NCBI GenBank assembly: GCA_022615255.1
Contig: JAKEHC010000155.1
Span: 1-16,149, forward strand
Length of the DNA: 16,149 nt
Source: Candidatus Dadabacteria bacterium
Lineage (GTDB): Bacteria; Desulfobacterota_D; UBA1144; Nemesobacterales; CSP1-2
Direction of reading: 5' to 3'
The translations under genes were made by a program, and so were the position numbers. Below the pieces are notes generated by a model. The model had not been told where the DNA came from. It made no database searches and worked only from the letters and a program-made list of their open reading frames with translations. How positions within the stretch are numbered: the stretch's first letter is position 1; every line of letters starts with the position of its first letter. This document shows positions 8,137-16,123 of this stretch, one piece after another.

Positions 8137-9168
8137 ATGATGGCAATCTTAACAGGAGCGACGGGTTTTATAGGGAAAAACCTAGCTGCCAGCTTGGCAG
8201 GTAGGGGTTATAAAATAAGGTGTTTGGTTAGAAATACAAGCAAGGTTGATACCCTCAGTAATTTAGGTGGCGAATTATATTATGGCGATCTATCAGACAT
8301 AAAAGAACTTACGGAAGCCACTAGGGGCGGGGATGTAGTATATCACCTAGCAGCTATAGTATCGGATTGGGGATCAAAAGAGGAACTTTATAAGGTCAAT
8401 GTAGAAGGGACGAGGAATCTATTAAAGGCGTCGTTAGAGAATGGTGTTAAGCGGTTCGTATATTTAAGCACCTCAAGTGTTATATGGGAATACGATTTCT
8501 GGAAGATAAAAGACCTTCATGACATTGATGAAAGTCATCCATACCCGAATAGTTTTAAAGACCTATACAGCGAGACTAAGGCAGAAGGAGAAAGGCTTGC
8601 AACTAAATATTTCAATAAGACAGGGTTACAAACGGTAGTTTTAAGGTCTTCTGCTGTGTGGGGTCCTGGTGATACTGTAATCCTTCCAAGAATAGTGAGG
8701 GCGGCAAAAAAAGGGATTCTTGTATTTATACGAAAGGGAGTTAAATGGGTTTCGCCGACTTACATCGAGAATCTTGTTGATGCACTGATACTGGCAGGCG
8801 AGAAGGATAACGTTGCCGGGAATATATATTTTATTAACGATGGCATAAGGCTAGACCACAGATATTTTGTATCGTTACTTTTAAAAAAGGCCGGCATAGA
8901 ATGGTCATCCGGATACTCTGTTCCTTATTCTTTAGCCTATGGGATGGCATCAGTGATGGAGCTAGGGTATAAGTTAGTGGGATCTAAAAAGCCTCCGATT
9001 TTAACTAGATTTGCAGTTGCCACCATTTCAGGGAGTAGGACTTACAGCATTGAGAAGGCGAAGAGGGAGCTTGGATACCATCCAAGAATAAAACTAGAGG
9101 AAGGACTCACGCGTGTTGAAGAATGGGCTAGGAGTGTAGGTGGGGTAGAGGGTCTTTTAGGAAGATAA
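8137..9168 (+). CDS. NAD(P)-dependent extended SDR epimerase/dehydrogenase, 3beta-HSD/OleD-like
   Basis: A 343-residue cytoplasmic oxidoreductase with a Rossmann fold. The nucleotide-binding motif GATGFIG (7-13) follows the first strand, with GDLSD (50-54) and HLAA (70-73) in the expected places. The active-site set is Ser113/114 in LSTSSV and Tyr144-xxx-Lys148 in LYSETKAEGE. The middle section GPGDTVILPRIVRAAKKG (177-194) and the VSPTYIENLVDAL segment, plus RTYSIEKAKRELGYHPR.KLEEGL near the end, are typical of the 3beta-hydroxysteroid dehydrogenase/OleD branch of extended SDRs. The substrate could be a sterol-like, long-chain keto or nucleotide-sugar compound; sequence does not decide. There is no OleA/B/C or hopanoid cluster alongside. 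Start is ATG 8137 or the adjacent ATG 8140, with an A-rich AAAAGG very close upstream. Its 3' end overlaps convergent lipB by 12 bases. Confidence 0.9.
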   Translation: MMAILTGATGFIGKNLAASLAGRGYKIRCLVRNTSKVDTLSNLGGELYYGDLSDIKELTEATRGGDVVYHLAAIVSDWGSKEELYKVNVEGTRNLLKASLENGVKRFVYLSTSSVIWEYDFWKIKDLHDIDESHPYPNSFKDLYSETKAEGERLATKYFNKTGLQTVVLRSSAVWGPGDTVILPRIVRAAKKGILVFIRKGVKWVSPTYIENLVDALILAGEKDNVAGNIYFINDGIRLDHRYFVSLLLKKAGIEWSSGYSVPYSLAYGMASVMELGYKLVGSKKPPILTRFAVATISGSRTYSIEKAKRELGYHPRIKLEEGLTRVEEWARSVGGVEGLLGR

Positions 9169-9843
9169 AGAAATATCTTTCGATGCTATATCACTGGTCA
9201 ATATTCTATTAAATACACTGGAAAACGCGTTAATGACGCTTGATTGTACTTCCATAATATCTATATCCTCCATGTTACCTCTCAGTTTTTTAATAGATGT
9301 CATTTTTGCACCCGGAATTCCGCATGGAATTATCATATCAAAGTAGGATAGATCCGTATTCACGTTAAGCGCGAATCCGTGATAGGTAACCCACTTTTTT
9401 ATTCCAACTCCGATTGACGCGATTTTTTCTTGATTTACCCAGACTCCAGTAAGACCTTTGATTTTTTGCGCCTTAATATGAAAATCGGAGAGCGCACAAA
9501 TAATCATTTCTTCTATGTTTCTGAGAAACTGATTAATGTCACGATCAAATTTATTTAAATCTACAATTGGGTATCCAACCAGTTGTCCGGGACCATGATA
9601 AGTTACATCTCCGCCCCTGCTAGTCGTCTCAAAGTTTATACCCCTTTTTTTTATTTCTTCTATGTTTAAAAGGAGATGTTTTGTTTTACCACTGCTTCCC
9701 ATAGTAAATGTTGGAGGGTGTTGAAGAAGTAATAAAACATCCTCAATTTCTCCTTTCATTCTCTTTTCAAGAAATGAGAGCTGAAGGTTTAGTGCATTTT
9801 GATAATTGACTATTCCTAATCTATATACCTTAAATCCATCCAT
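9157..9843 (-). CDS. lipB: Lipoyl(octanoyl) transferase
   Basis: LipB moves octanoate from acyl carrier protein to the target lysine of lipoyl domains (E2 of 2-oxoacid dehydrogenases, GcvH). LipA then inserts sulphur. From ATG 9843 the protein is 228 residues, normal for the family. It shows LQHPPTFTMG (40-49), the signature RGGDVTYHGPGQLVGYPI (76-93), GVWVNQEKIASIGVGI with catalytic Lys140 (133-148), TYHGFALNVN (153-162) and IIPCGIPGAKMTS (171-183) carrying the acyl-thioester Cys174. Both catalytic residues are present. An in-frame TTG at 9858 would add five residues, but neither start has a good ribosome site, so I prefer the ATG. The gene diverges from the pyruvate dehydrogenase genes, whose E2 is a natural substrate, and its 3' end overlaps the convergent SDR gene by 12 bases. 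Confidence 0.97.
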   Translation of the reverse strand: MDGFKVYRLGIVNYQNALNLQLSFLEKRMKGEIEDVLLLLQHPPTFTMGSSGKTKHLLLNIEEIKKRGINFETTSRGGDVTYHGPGQLVGYPIVDLNKFDRDINQFLRNIEEMIICALSDFHIKAQKIKGLTGVWVNQEKIASIGVGIKKWVTYHGFALNVNTDLSYFDMIIPCGIPGAKMTSIKKLRGNMEDIDIMEVQSSVINAFSSVFNRILTSDIASKDISLSS

Positions 9844-10045
9844 CTTTTTAAATTTCAATTTTTAGTCAAGTGTAATGACGAAAAATGCAAGCAGTGCTCA
9901 GGCATTTTCTATAATTTACACAATGATAAATGAACATTTCCTCTATTAAAAGACAAAAATTAAAAAATTAAGAAAAAAATTACATTCCCATTTATTATTG
10001 AGTTTTTATTGTAATAGCATCTAATTATTTGTGGATAGAAGATGA

Positions 10046-10060
10046 TTGCAGTATCTGCAA
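10046..10060. repeat. Inverted repeat TTGCAG-TAT-CTGCAA
   Basis: A perfect 6+3+6 inverted repeat in the lipB-aceE intergenic region. GAT (10041-10043) and ATC (10061-10063) extend the symmetry after a small interruption. Its centre is about 28 bases from the centre of the next repeat at 10073-10090. Possible operator; regulator unknown. Confidence 0.4.
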
Positions 10061-10072
10061 ATCGGGCCTAGA

Positions 10073-10090
10073 ACAATTCATTGGAATTGT
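10073..10090. repeat. Inverted repeat ACAATTC-ATTG-GAATTGT
   Basis: A perfect 7+4+7 inverted repeat upstream of aceE, with the size and symmetry of a dimeric-repressor operator. It does not match the PdhR-type pattern (ATTGGT-N3-ACCAAT) or another consensus I know. There is no T-run after it, so a terminator is unlikely. Confidence 0.45.
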
Positions 10091-10251
10091 GATTAAGTTC
10101 AATACATGGTATTTTCAACTTACAAAAACTAAGTGTGGAATTTATTAATAAAATTACCGATGCACCATGAGTACATATATCGAGGCTAACTTTTCACATA
10201 TCTTTTAATCAAGGTGTTAATAAGAACGGTAAAGCTAAAACTATAAGCTCA

Positions 10252-10281
10252 TTGACCTAAGTTAGCTCTACATTGTATATT
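10252..10281 (+). promoter_or_regulatory. Candidate promoter 1 for the pyruvate dehydrogenase genes
   Basis: TTGACC (10252-10257) and TATATT (10276-10281) are separated by 18 bases. This is a good sigma70-like match, and would leave a leader of about 90 bases before the aceE ATG. Confidence 0.4.
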
Positions 10282-10301
10282 TTTTTTATTTTTCATTACA
10301 A

Positions 10302-10329
10302 TTGAGCTAAGTATAGAGTATTCTATATA
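10302..10329 (+). promoter_or_regulatory. Candidate promoter 2 for the pyruvate dehydrogenase genes
   Basis: TTGAGC (10302-10307) and TATATA (10324-10329) are separated by 16 bases, about 50 bases before the aceE ATG. GAGCTAA (10304-10310), overlapping its -35, is an inverted copy of TTAGCTC (10262-10268), which lies in the spacer of candidate promoter 1. One or both promoters could be used. Confidence 0.35.
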
Positions 10330-10378
10330 TGTGCTAATGGGCTATAGGCTTTACTAATACCTTTTGGGGAGGAGTAAC

Positions 10379-13072
10379 ATGGACAGTGTAGTAGACAAAG
10401 AAATTAAGAATAATGAGCTTTCCAAACTCGAAGCCATAGAGACTCAGGAGTGGCTCGATTCCTTAGACCATATACTACAGAAGGGTGGGCCTAAACGAGT
10501 TAGATTTCTTCTCAGTCAACTCCAAATCCATGCTCAGGAAGCCGGAGTGAAATTACCATTCACCGCCAATACGCCTTACATCAATACCATCCCTGCCGAA
10601 GAACAACCTCCCTTTCCGGGGAGCCGAGAGATTGAGCGGCGAATCAAGAGTATCATTCGCTGGAATGCAATGGCTATGGTAGTGCGAGCGAATCGTTTAG
10701 AGGACGGAATTGGTGGGCATATTTCAACTTATGCTTCACTTGCGACACTATATGAAATTGGCTTAAATTACTTTTTCCGGGCGAAGACAGAAGAACACGA
10801 AGGCGATATTGTCTATTTTCAGGGTCATGCCTCTCCGGGAAACTATGCGCGTGCTTTCTTAGAAGGTCGGCTGTCTGTAGAGCAGTTGGCTAACTTTCGG
10901 AATGAACTTCAGCCTGGAGGAGGACTCCCGTCTTACCCACATCCATGGCTTATGCCTAACTTCTGGGAATTCCCCACCGTATCAATGGGACTTAGTCCTA
11001 TTATGGCGATATATCAGGCAAGGTTTAACCGTTATCTTGAGGATCGCGGGCTTAAGAAACCCTCTGACGCTAAGGTCTGGGCCTTCATAGGAGATGGAGA
11101 AACAGATGAGCCGGAAGCACTTGGGGCTATAACACTGGCATCAAGAGAAAAGCTGGATAATTTGATTTTTGTCATTAATTGCAATCTGCAGAGACTTGAT
11201 GGGCCAGTTCGAGGGAATGGAAAAATTATACAGGAACTTGAGGCCATTTTCCGTGGCGCTGGATGGAATGTCATCAAGGTCATATGGGGGAGCGACTGGG
11301 ACCCACTTCTTGCAAAGGATCACGATGGCATTCTTGTCAAAGTAATGGAGGAAAATGTTGACGGACAATATCAGAAGTACATTGTCGAAACTGGTAAGTA
11401 TATACGTGAACGTTTCTTTGGTGTGGACCCGAGATTACTTGAGATGGTGAAACACCTGTCAGACGAGCAACTCCAAAAGTTAAATCGTGGCGGACACGAT
11501 CCAGAAAAGGTTTATGCGGCTTATAAAGCAGCGGTTGAGCACAAAGGATCGCCAACTGTGATACTTGCCAAAACAATCAAAGGCTATGGGCTTGGTGAAA
11601 GTGGCGAAGGCAAAAACATTACACATCAGCAGAAAAAGTTAAACGAAGAAGAGTTGCGTGAATTTCGCAGTCGATTCGGTATCCCTATTTCAGATGAAGA
11701 CGTTGCCAAAGCTCCCTTTTATAAACCTTATGATGACAGTCCAGAAATGAAATATCTCCACGCACGCCGACGAGAACTAGGGGGCTATATCCCCAATCGT
11801 GCAGTTAAATGCGAACCTCTCAAGATGCCATCCAATGAACTGTTTGAGGAGTTCTATAATGGTTCTGATGGTCGGGAAGTATCAACTACTATGGCCTTCG
11901 TACGGTTATTAGCCAAGTTACTTCGAGACAAGGAAATTGGGAAACTGATTGTACCTATTGTCCCGGATGAAGCACGAACTTTTGGCATGGAAGTTTTGTT
12001 TCGGCGGTTTGGTATTTATTCTCACGTTGGTCAGCTCTATGAGCCTGTTGATGCAGAAACCCTGCTCTACTATAAGGAAGCTAAAGACGGGCAGATATTA
12101 GAGGAGGGAATCACAGAAGCTGGTTCGATGTCTTCATTTATCGCTGCTGCAACTGCTTATGCTACTCATGGGATAAATAGCATTCCTTTTTTTATTTTTT
12201 ACTCTATGTTCGGATTGCAAAGAATAGGCGATCTTGTATGGGCGGCCGGTGATATGCGCTGTCATGGCTTTTTGGTTGGTGGTACTTCGGGTCGCACGAC
12301 GTTGGCTGGCGAAGGACTTCAGCATCAGGATGGAAATAGCCATCTTTTAGCATATCCAGTGCCAAATCTTAGAGCTTACGATCCAGCGTTTGCATATGAA
12401 ATAGCAGTTATCGTTCAGGAGGGCATTCGCCGCATGTACGAAGAACAGCAGGATATCTTTTACTATTTGACGGTTACAAATGAACCCTATGTGCAGCCGA
12501 CAATGCCTGATGGTGTAAAGGAAGGGATTCTAAAAGGGATGTACAAGCTCAAGGCTTCGGATAATAAGAATGCAAAACTTCATGCGAATCTTTTCGGCAG
12601 TGGCGCTATCCTAAATGAGGCACTGAAAGCCCAGAAAATGTTAGAAGAGAAATACGATATCGCTGCAGATGTATGGAGCGTAACAAGTTACAAGGAGCTT
12701 TATCGTGAAGGACATGAGGCAGAGCGTTGGAATTTGCTTCACCCCTCCGAGCTACCTAAAGTCCCATACGTCACCAAATGCCTTCATGATGCGGATGGTG
12801 TGTTTGTAGCTGCCTCCGACTATGTTAAAGCGCTTCCTGATTCAATCTCTCGATGGTTTCCTAAGCCCCTTGTATCGCTAGGGACGGATGGCTTTGGCAG
12901 GAGTGACAGTCGGCGAGCGTTGCGTGACTTTTTTGAGGTTGATTCAAGATTCATCACTCTCGCTACACTGTCTGCTCTGGTAAGGGAGAAGGAAATCAAA
13001 ACCGAGGTTGTCGAGCAAGCAATCAAAGAACTCGAAATCAACCCACAGAAGGCAAACCCTATTATTTCATAA
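10379..13072 (+). CDS. aceE: Pyruvate dehydrogenase E1 component, homodimeric type
   Basis: AceE decarboxylates pyruvate with thiamine diphosphate and reductively acetylates the lipoyl arm of E2. The start is ATG 10379, placed by a strong ribosome site (GGGGAGGAG, 10366-10374). A TTG at 10364 in the same frame overlaps that site and is rejected. The protein is 897 residues, close to the usual 885-900. Visible motifs are FQGHASPGNYARAFLEGRLS (His150), the ThDP/Mg motif starting GDGETDEPEALGA (238-250) and closing at INCNLQRLDGPVRGN, the mobile-loop GKNITHQQKK (His416), and VPDEARTFGMEVLFRRFGIYS (Glu531) of the pyrimidine-binding domain. Further on are LAGEGLQHQDGNS and the C-terminal domain with KPLVSLGTDGFGRSDSR. 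Each has its counterpart in E. coli AceE and no active-site residue seems lost. It is first of three genes, with 12 bases between its stop and the E2 start. Confidence 0.97.
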   Translation: MDSVVDKEIKNNELSKLEAIETQEWLDSLDHILQKGGPKRVRFLLSQLQIHAQEAGVKLPFTANTPYINTIPAEEQPPFPGSREIERRIKSIIRWNAMAMVVRANRLEDGIGGHISTYASLATLYEIGLNYFFRAKTEEHEGDIVYFQGHASPGNYARAFLEGRLSVEQLANFRNELQPGGGLPSYPHPWLMPNFWEFPTVSMGLSPIMAIYQARFNRYLEDRGLKKPSDAKVWAFIGDGETDEPEALGAITLASREKLDNLIFVINCNLQRLDGPVRGNGKIIQELEAIFRGAGWNVIKVIWGSDWDPLLAKDHDGILVKVMEENVDGQYQKYIVETGKYIRERFFGVDPRLLEMVKHLSDEQLQKLNRGGHDPEKVYAAYKAAVEHKGSPTVILAKTIKGYGLGESGEGKNITHQQKKLNEEELREFRSRFGIPISDEDVAKAPFYKPYDDSPEMKYLHARRRELGGYIPNRAVKCEPLKMPSNELFEEFYNGSDGREVSTTMAFVRLLAKLLRDKEIGKLIVPIVPDEARTFGMEVLFRRFGIYSHVGQLYEPVDAETLLYYKEAKDGQILEEGITEAGSMSSFIAAATAYATHGINSIPFFIFYSMFGLQRIGDLVWAAGDMRCHGFLVGGTSGRTTLAGEGLQHQDGNSHLLAYPVPNLRAYDPAFAYEIAVIVQEGIRRMYEEQQDIFYYLTVTNEPYVQPTMPDGVKEGILKGMYKLKASDNKNAKLHANLFGSGAILNEALKAQKMLEEKYDIAADVWSVTSYKELYREGHEAERWNLLHPSELPKVPYVTKCLHDADGVFVAASDYVKALPDSISRWFPKPLVSLGTDGFGRSDSRRALRDFFEVDSRFITLATLSALVREKEIKTEVVEQAIKELEINPQKANPIIS

Positions 13073-13084
13073 TTCGAGGAAACA

Positions 13085-14506
13085 ATGGTAACGGAATTCA
13101 GACTCCCCGAACTTGGTGAAAATATTGAATCAGGTGATGTAGTGAAAATCTTGGTATCGGTGGGCGACACCATTACCAAAGACCAAACAGTCATGGAAAT
13201 TGAAACAGAGAAGGCAAATATTGAAGTGCCTTCTCCCGTAAGCGGATCTGTCAAGGAAATCTTTGTAAAGGAGGGTGAAAAGATCAAAATAGGACAACTG
13301 CTTCTGACTATTGATGAAGGTGCTGAGGTAGAAGAGAAAAAAGATGAAGTTAAGAAGCAAGACAAAGTTGAAGCTAGAAAAGAAGAAGAGATAGACGAAA
13401 GGAAGAAGGAAAAGAAAGCAGAGAAAAAAGAAGTTAAAGCCGAAGTTCACGAGCAGGAAGAGGTAAAAGCTAGAGAAGAGGAGAAAGTGGAAGCTAGACT
13501 GGAAGCAAAGGAAGAAAAAAAGGAATACAAGACTGTCCCAAAAAAGGAGGGTGAAGTCGTTGAGTTTAGTCGTCCGGTTAAGGTTGCAACCGACTCTAAG
13601 TCCTCTCCGGAGTTAGCCCCAGCCGCACCCTCAGTTCGTAGGCTGGCGCGCGAGCTTGGGGTTGATATAAATCAAGTCGCAGGTTCCGGTTCAGGGGGAC
13701 GGATTTCCGAAGAGGATATAAAAAATTATGCTCGCATGCTCCTCACTGACACAGTAGGTACAAGATCCGTTGGTCAAATCGAGTTCGCTCCGCTACCGGA
13801 CTTTACTCGATGGGGAGAGGTAGAGCGGAAGCCCATGACTAACGTACGCCGTAAAACAGCTGAACATTTAAGCATTGCATGGACAGCTCCTCATGTAACT
13901 CAACACGATAAGGCTGATATTACAGATTTGGAAAAGCTAAGAAAGCAACTTGGAAAGAGAGCAGAAGAAGCTGGGGGTAAACTGACTGTAACGGCTATGA
14001 TTCTCAGAGTGGTTGCTTCTGCGTTGAAGGTGTTTCCCCAAATTAATACAAGCGTAGATATGGCCAACAACGAAATCATCTACAAGAAGTATTACCACAT
14101 CGGCGTGGCGGTGGATACTGATCGAGGACTGTTGGTTCCGGTTATCAGGGACGTGGATAAAAAGAATATTTTTGAGTTGTCTGTCGAGCTTAGTCAGGTA
14201 TCAGAAAAAGCGCGAAACAAAAAGCTCACCCTTGATGAGATGCAAGGTGGCACGTTCACTATCACTAATCTGGGAGGAATCGGAGGCACATACTTTACAC
14301 CCATCTTGAATTTCCCAGAAGTCGCCATTTTGGGTATTTCTCGCACTAGCTACGAATCCATTTTCACCAACGGTCAATTTGAGCCACGTTCGATGCTACC
14401 CCTTTCTCTGTCATACGATCATCGTGTAATTGACGGTGCTAATGCCATTCGCTTTCTACGCTGGATAATCGAAACGCTCGAGCAACCATTTCGGCTTATT
14501 GTTTAG
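13085..14506 (+). CDS. aceF: Dihydrolipoyllysine acetyltransferase, pyruvate dehydrogenase E2
   Basis: E2 forms the core of the complex, carries the acetyl group on a lipoylated lysine and transfers it to CoA. The 473 residues contain one lipoyl domain (1-78) with modified Lys43 in ETEKANIEVPSP. A very charged Lys/Glu-rich linker (about 80-160) follows, then a peripheral-subunit-binding domain (182-217, PSVRRLARELGVDINQVAGS...GRISEEDI) and the catalytic domain (about 245-473). The catalytic domain ends with SLSYDHRVIDGANA, carrying the catalytic His446 and Asp450. E. coli has three lipoyl domains joined by Ala/Pro linkers. Here there is one, and the linker looks helical rather than flexible. 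The ATG at 13085 has GAGGA at 13075-13079 as ribosome site. Co-transcribed with aceE; lpd follows after 115 bases. All catalytic features are intact, so function is secure; only the linker is odd. Confidence 0.97.
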   Translation: MVTEFRLPELGENIESGDVVKILVSVGDTITKDQTVMEIETEKANIEVPSPVSGSVKEIFVKEGEKIKIGQLLLTIDEGAEVEEKKDEVKKQDKVEARKEEEIDERKKEKKAEKKEVKAEVHEQEEVKAREEEKVEARLEAKEEKKEYKTVPKKEGEVVEFSRPVKVATDSKSSPELAPAAPSVRRLARELGVDINQVAGSGSGGRISEEDIKNYARMLLTDTVGTRSVGQIEFAPLPDFTRWGEVERKPMTNVRRKTAEHLSIAWTAPHVTQHDKADITDLEKLRKQLGKRAEEAGGKLTVTAMILRVVASALKVFPQINTSVDMANNEIIYKKYYHIGVAVDTDRGLLVPVIRDVDKKNIFELSVELSQVSEKARNKKLTLDEMQGGTFTITNLGGIGGTYFTPILNFPEVAILGISRTSYESIFTNGQFEPRSMLPLSLSYDHRVIDGANAIRFLRWIIETLEQPFRLIV

Positions 14507-14557
14507 GCATGAAAACATTATTTTAGCCACGTATTATCAGATACTAACAAAAGTGAA

Positions 14558-14580
14558 AAAGTCGTTAGCTGCTAGACTTT
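14558..14580 (+). other. Stem-loop between the E2 and E3 genes
   Basis: AAAGTC (14558-14563) and GACTTT (14575-14580) are perfect complements around an 11-base interior, in which a further TA pair can form. It sits in the 115-base E2-E3 gap. There is no downstream T-run, so it is more likely an mRNA processing, stability or attenuation element than a full terminator. Confidence 0.35.
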
Positions 14581-14621
14581 AGTCATTTGATAGAAAACAT
14601 AAACGAATCTGGAGTAAGGTA

Positions 14622-16040
14622 ATGAATGAAAAAATGACATCCACGAATTTAGCAGTAATTGGAGGTGGGCCGGGAGGATACGCTGCAGCTTTTTTAGCGG
14701 CTGATATAGGATTACAAGTTACTTTAATTGATTCTGAGCTTAATCCGGGAGGTGTCTGTCTTTATAGAGGGTGCATTCCATCAAAGGCATTACTTCACAT
14801 TGCCAAGGTTATTACAGAAGCAGATCATGCGGCTAATTGGGGGATTGAATTTTCTGAACCAACGATTGATCTTGATAAGCTTAGAGAATGGAAGGATGGC
14901 GTGGTTAGAAAATTGACCGGTGGGTTAGGCCAACTCTCCAAACAACGCAAAGTCAGTTACATCAAGGGACGAGCGAGTCTAATCAATCCTCAAGTACTTA
15001 AAATCCGCAATCAAAAAGGAGAAGAGTTCCTCAGATTTAATCATGCCATACTCGCTACTGGTTCCCGACCTGCTACAATTCCTGGTTTCTCACTTGAAAG
15101 TCCTAACATCCTTGACTCTACAAGTGCGCTTGATCTGCCCGACATTCCTAGAAGCATGCTAGTGATTGGAGGAGGATACATTGGACTTGAGCTTGGAACG
15201 GTTTATGCGGCGCTTGGAACAAGAGTTTCTGTTGTAGAAATGACTTCCGGTTTAATGCCTGGAGTGGATAGAGATCTTGTTACCATTTTATCAAAACGCT
15301 TAGAAAAGGTTTTTGATTCTATCATTCTCGATACGGAGGTTGTTGGTATGAAGGAAGAGAAAAGAGGAATCGCTGTTAAGTTTGAAGGAAAACAGGTAAA
15401 AGAGGGTGTATTTGATAAGGTTCTAGTTTCCGTAGGCAGGAAACCTAATTCCAATAATATGGGGTTGGAAAATACAAAGATAGAAATTGATTCGCATGGT
15501 TTTATAAAGGTGGATGCACAGCGTAGAACGATGGAACAAGGAATTTTTGCAATTGGAGACGTGGCTGGCGACCCTCTACTAGCCCACAAGGCTACACACG
15601 AGGGTCTAGTTGCCGTAGAGGTAATTTCCGGCCGCAATGTTGCTTTTGAACCTAAGGCAATTCCAGCAGTGATCTTCACCGATCCAGAGATTGCCTGGTG
15701 CGGCCTTACTGAAAGCCAGGCAAAAAAGGAAAATCGTCCAGTTAAGGTTTCACGTTTTCCATGGATGGCTTCCGGCAGAGCTGCGACACTTGATCGGACT
15801 GATGGTGTGACCAAGCTTATTATAGATCCTGATACTGAACGAATATTGGGTGTAGGAATTGTAGGTACAGGAGCTGGAGAGCTAATCTCGGAAGGCGTGC
15901 TTGCTTTAGAAATGGGAGCTACGGCTTCTGACCTTAAACTTTGTATTCATCCACATCCGACCCTTTCAGAAACCGTTATGGAATCGGCAGAGCTATTCTT
16001 TGGTCAAAGCACTCACCTATACCGCTCTAAAAAGATTTGA
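14622..16040 (+). CDS. lpdA: Dihydrolipoamide dehydrogenase, E3
   Basis: E3 is an FAD flavoprotein that reoxidises the dihydrolipoyl arm of E2 and passes electrons to NAD+. The 472 residues are the normal family length. FAD motif GGGPGGYAAA (14-23) is followed by the redox disulfide GGVCLYRGCIPSK (Cys46/Cys51), the ATGSRP segment (145-150), the NAD-binding motif VIGGGYIGLELG (181-192), the second FAD motif IFAIGDVAGDPLLAHKA, and the C-terminal interface with catalytic HPHPTLSE (His445, Glu450). All catalytic residues are present. ATG 14622 is chosen because GGAG (14611-14614) lies seven bases before it; another in-frame ATG five codons later is less well placed. It is probably part of the pdh operon, but the 115-base gap leaves room for its own promoter. 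It could also serve other lipoyl systems such as 2-oxoglutarate dehydrogenase or glycine cleavage. Confidence 0.97.
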   Translation: MNEKMTSTNLAVIGGGPGGYAAAFLAADIGLQVTLIDSELNPGGVCLYRGCIPSKALLHIAKVITEADHAANWGIEFSEPTIDLDKLREWKDGVVRKLTGGLGQLSKQRKVSYIKGRASLINPQVLKIRNQKGEEFLRFNHAILATGSRPATIPGFSLESPNILDSTSALDLPDIPRSMLVIGGGYIGLELGTVYAALGTRVSVVEMTSGLMPGVDRDLVTILSKRLEKVFDSIILDTEVVGMKEEKRGIAVKFEGKQVKEGVFDKVLVSVGRKPNSNNMGLENTKIEIDSHGFIKVDAQRRTMEQGIFAIGDVAGDPLLAHKATHEGLVAVEVISGRNVAFEPKAIPAVIFTDPEIAWCGLTESQAKKENRPVKVSRFPWMASGRAATLDRTDGVTKLIIDPDTERILGVGIVGTGAGELISEGVLALEMGATASDLKLCIHPHPTLSETVMESAELFFGQSTHLYRSKKI

Positions 16041-16104
16041 ATACACTGGATAACTATAAAAGAGTTAGATCGAAATATTGGATCAACTAGAAGGCAAAAG
16101 GTGT

Positions 16105-16123
16105 ATAAGGAGAAAGACCTTAT
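16105..16123 (+). terminator. Possible terminator stem-loop after lpd
   Basis: ATAAGG-N7-CCTTAT forms a perfect six-pair stem 65 bases after the lpd stop. A moderately T-rich but interrupted stretch follows. It is low in GC and lacks a continuous T-run, so it is a weak intrinsic-terminator candidate at the end of the pdh genes. Confidence 0.35.

Larger units (their letters stand above)
9844..10378. other. AT-rich intergenic control region between lipB and the pyruvate dehydrogenase genes
   Basis: A 535-base stretch without a convincing gene, unusually long for this compact window. It contains an A-tract-rich segment (9946-9982), which may be intrinsically curved, two adjacent perfect inverted repeats (10046-10060 and 10073-10090) and two candidate promoters facing aceE. 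No riboswitch, tRNA or coding frame with a ribosome site was recognised on either strand. Long divergent regions like this often hold regulator sites, but no known operator consensus was identified. Confidence 0.6.

Noticed and set aside
9890..9965. Short minus-strand reading frame of about 23 codons starting from AGAGGAAATG upstream of lipB
   Set aside because: The ribosome site is too close to the ATG and the peptide is unremarkable, with no supporting context.
10364..10378. TTG start for aceE giving five extra N-terminal residues
   Set aside because: The TTG lies inside the strong ribosome site GGGGAGGAG; the ATG at 10379 is correctly spaced from it.
12820..13450. Long open frames on the minus strand opposite aceE/aceF
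   Set aside because: They encode Ser- or Phe-rich low-complexity protein, mirroring the purine-rich coding strand of aceF, and have no recognisable motif or ribosome site.
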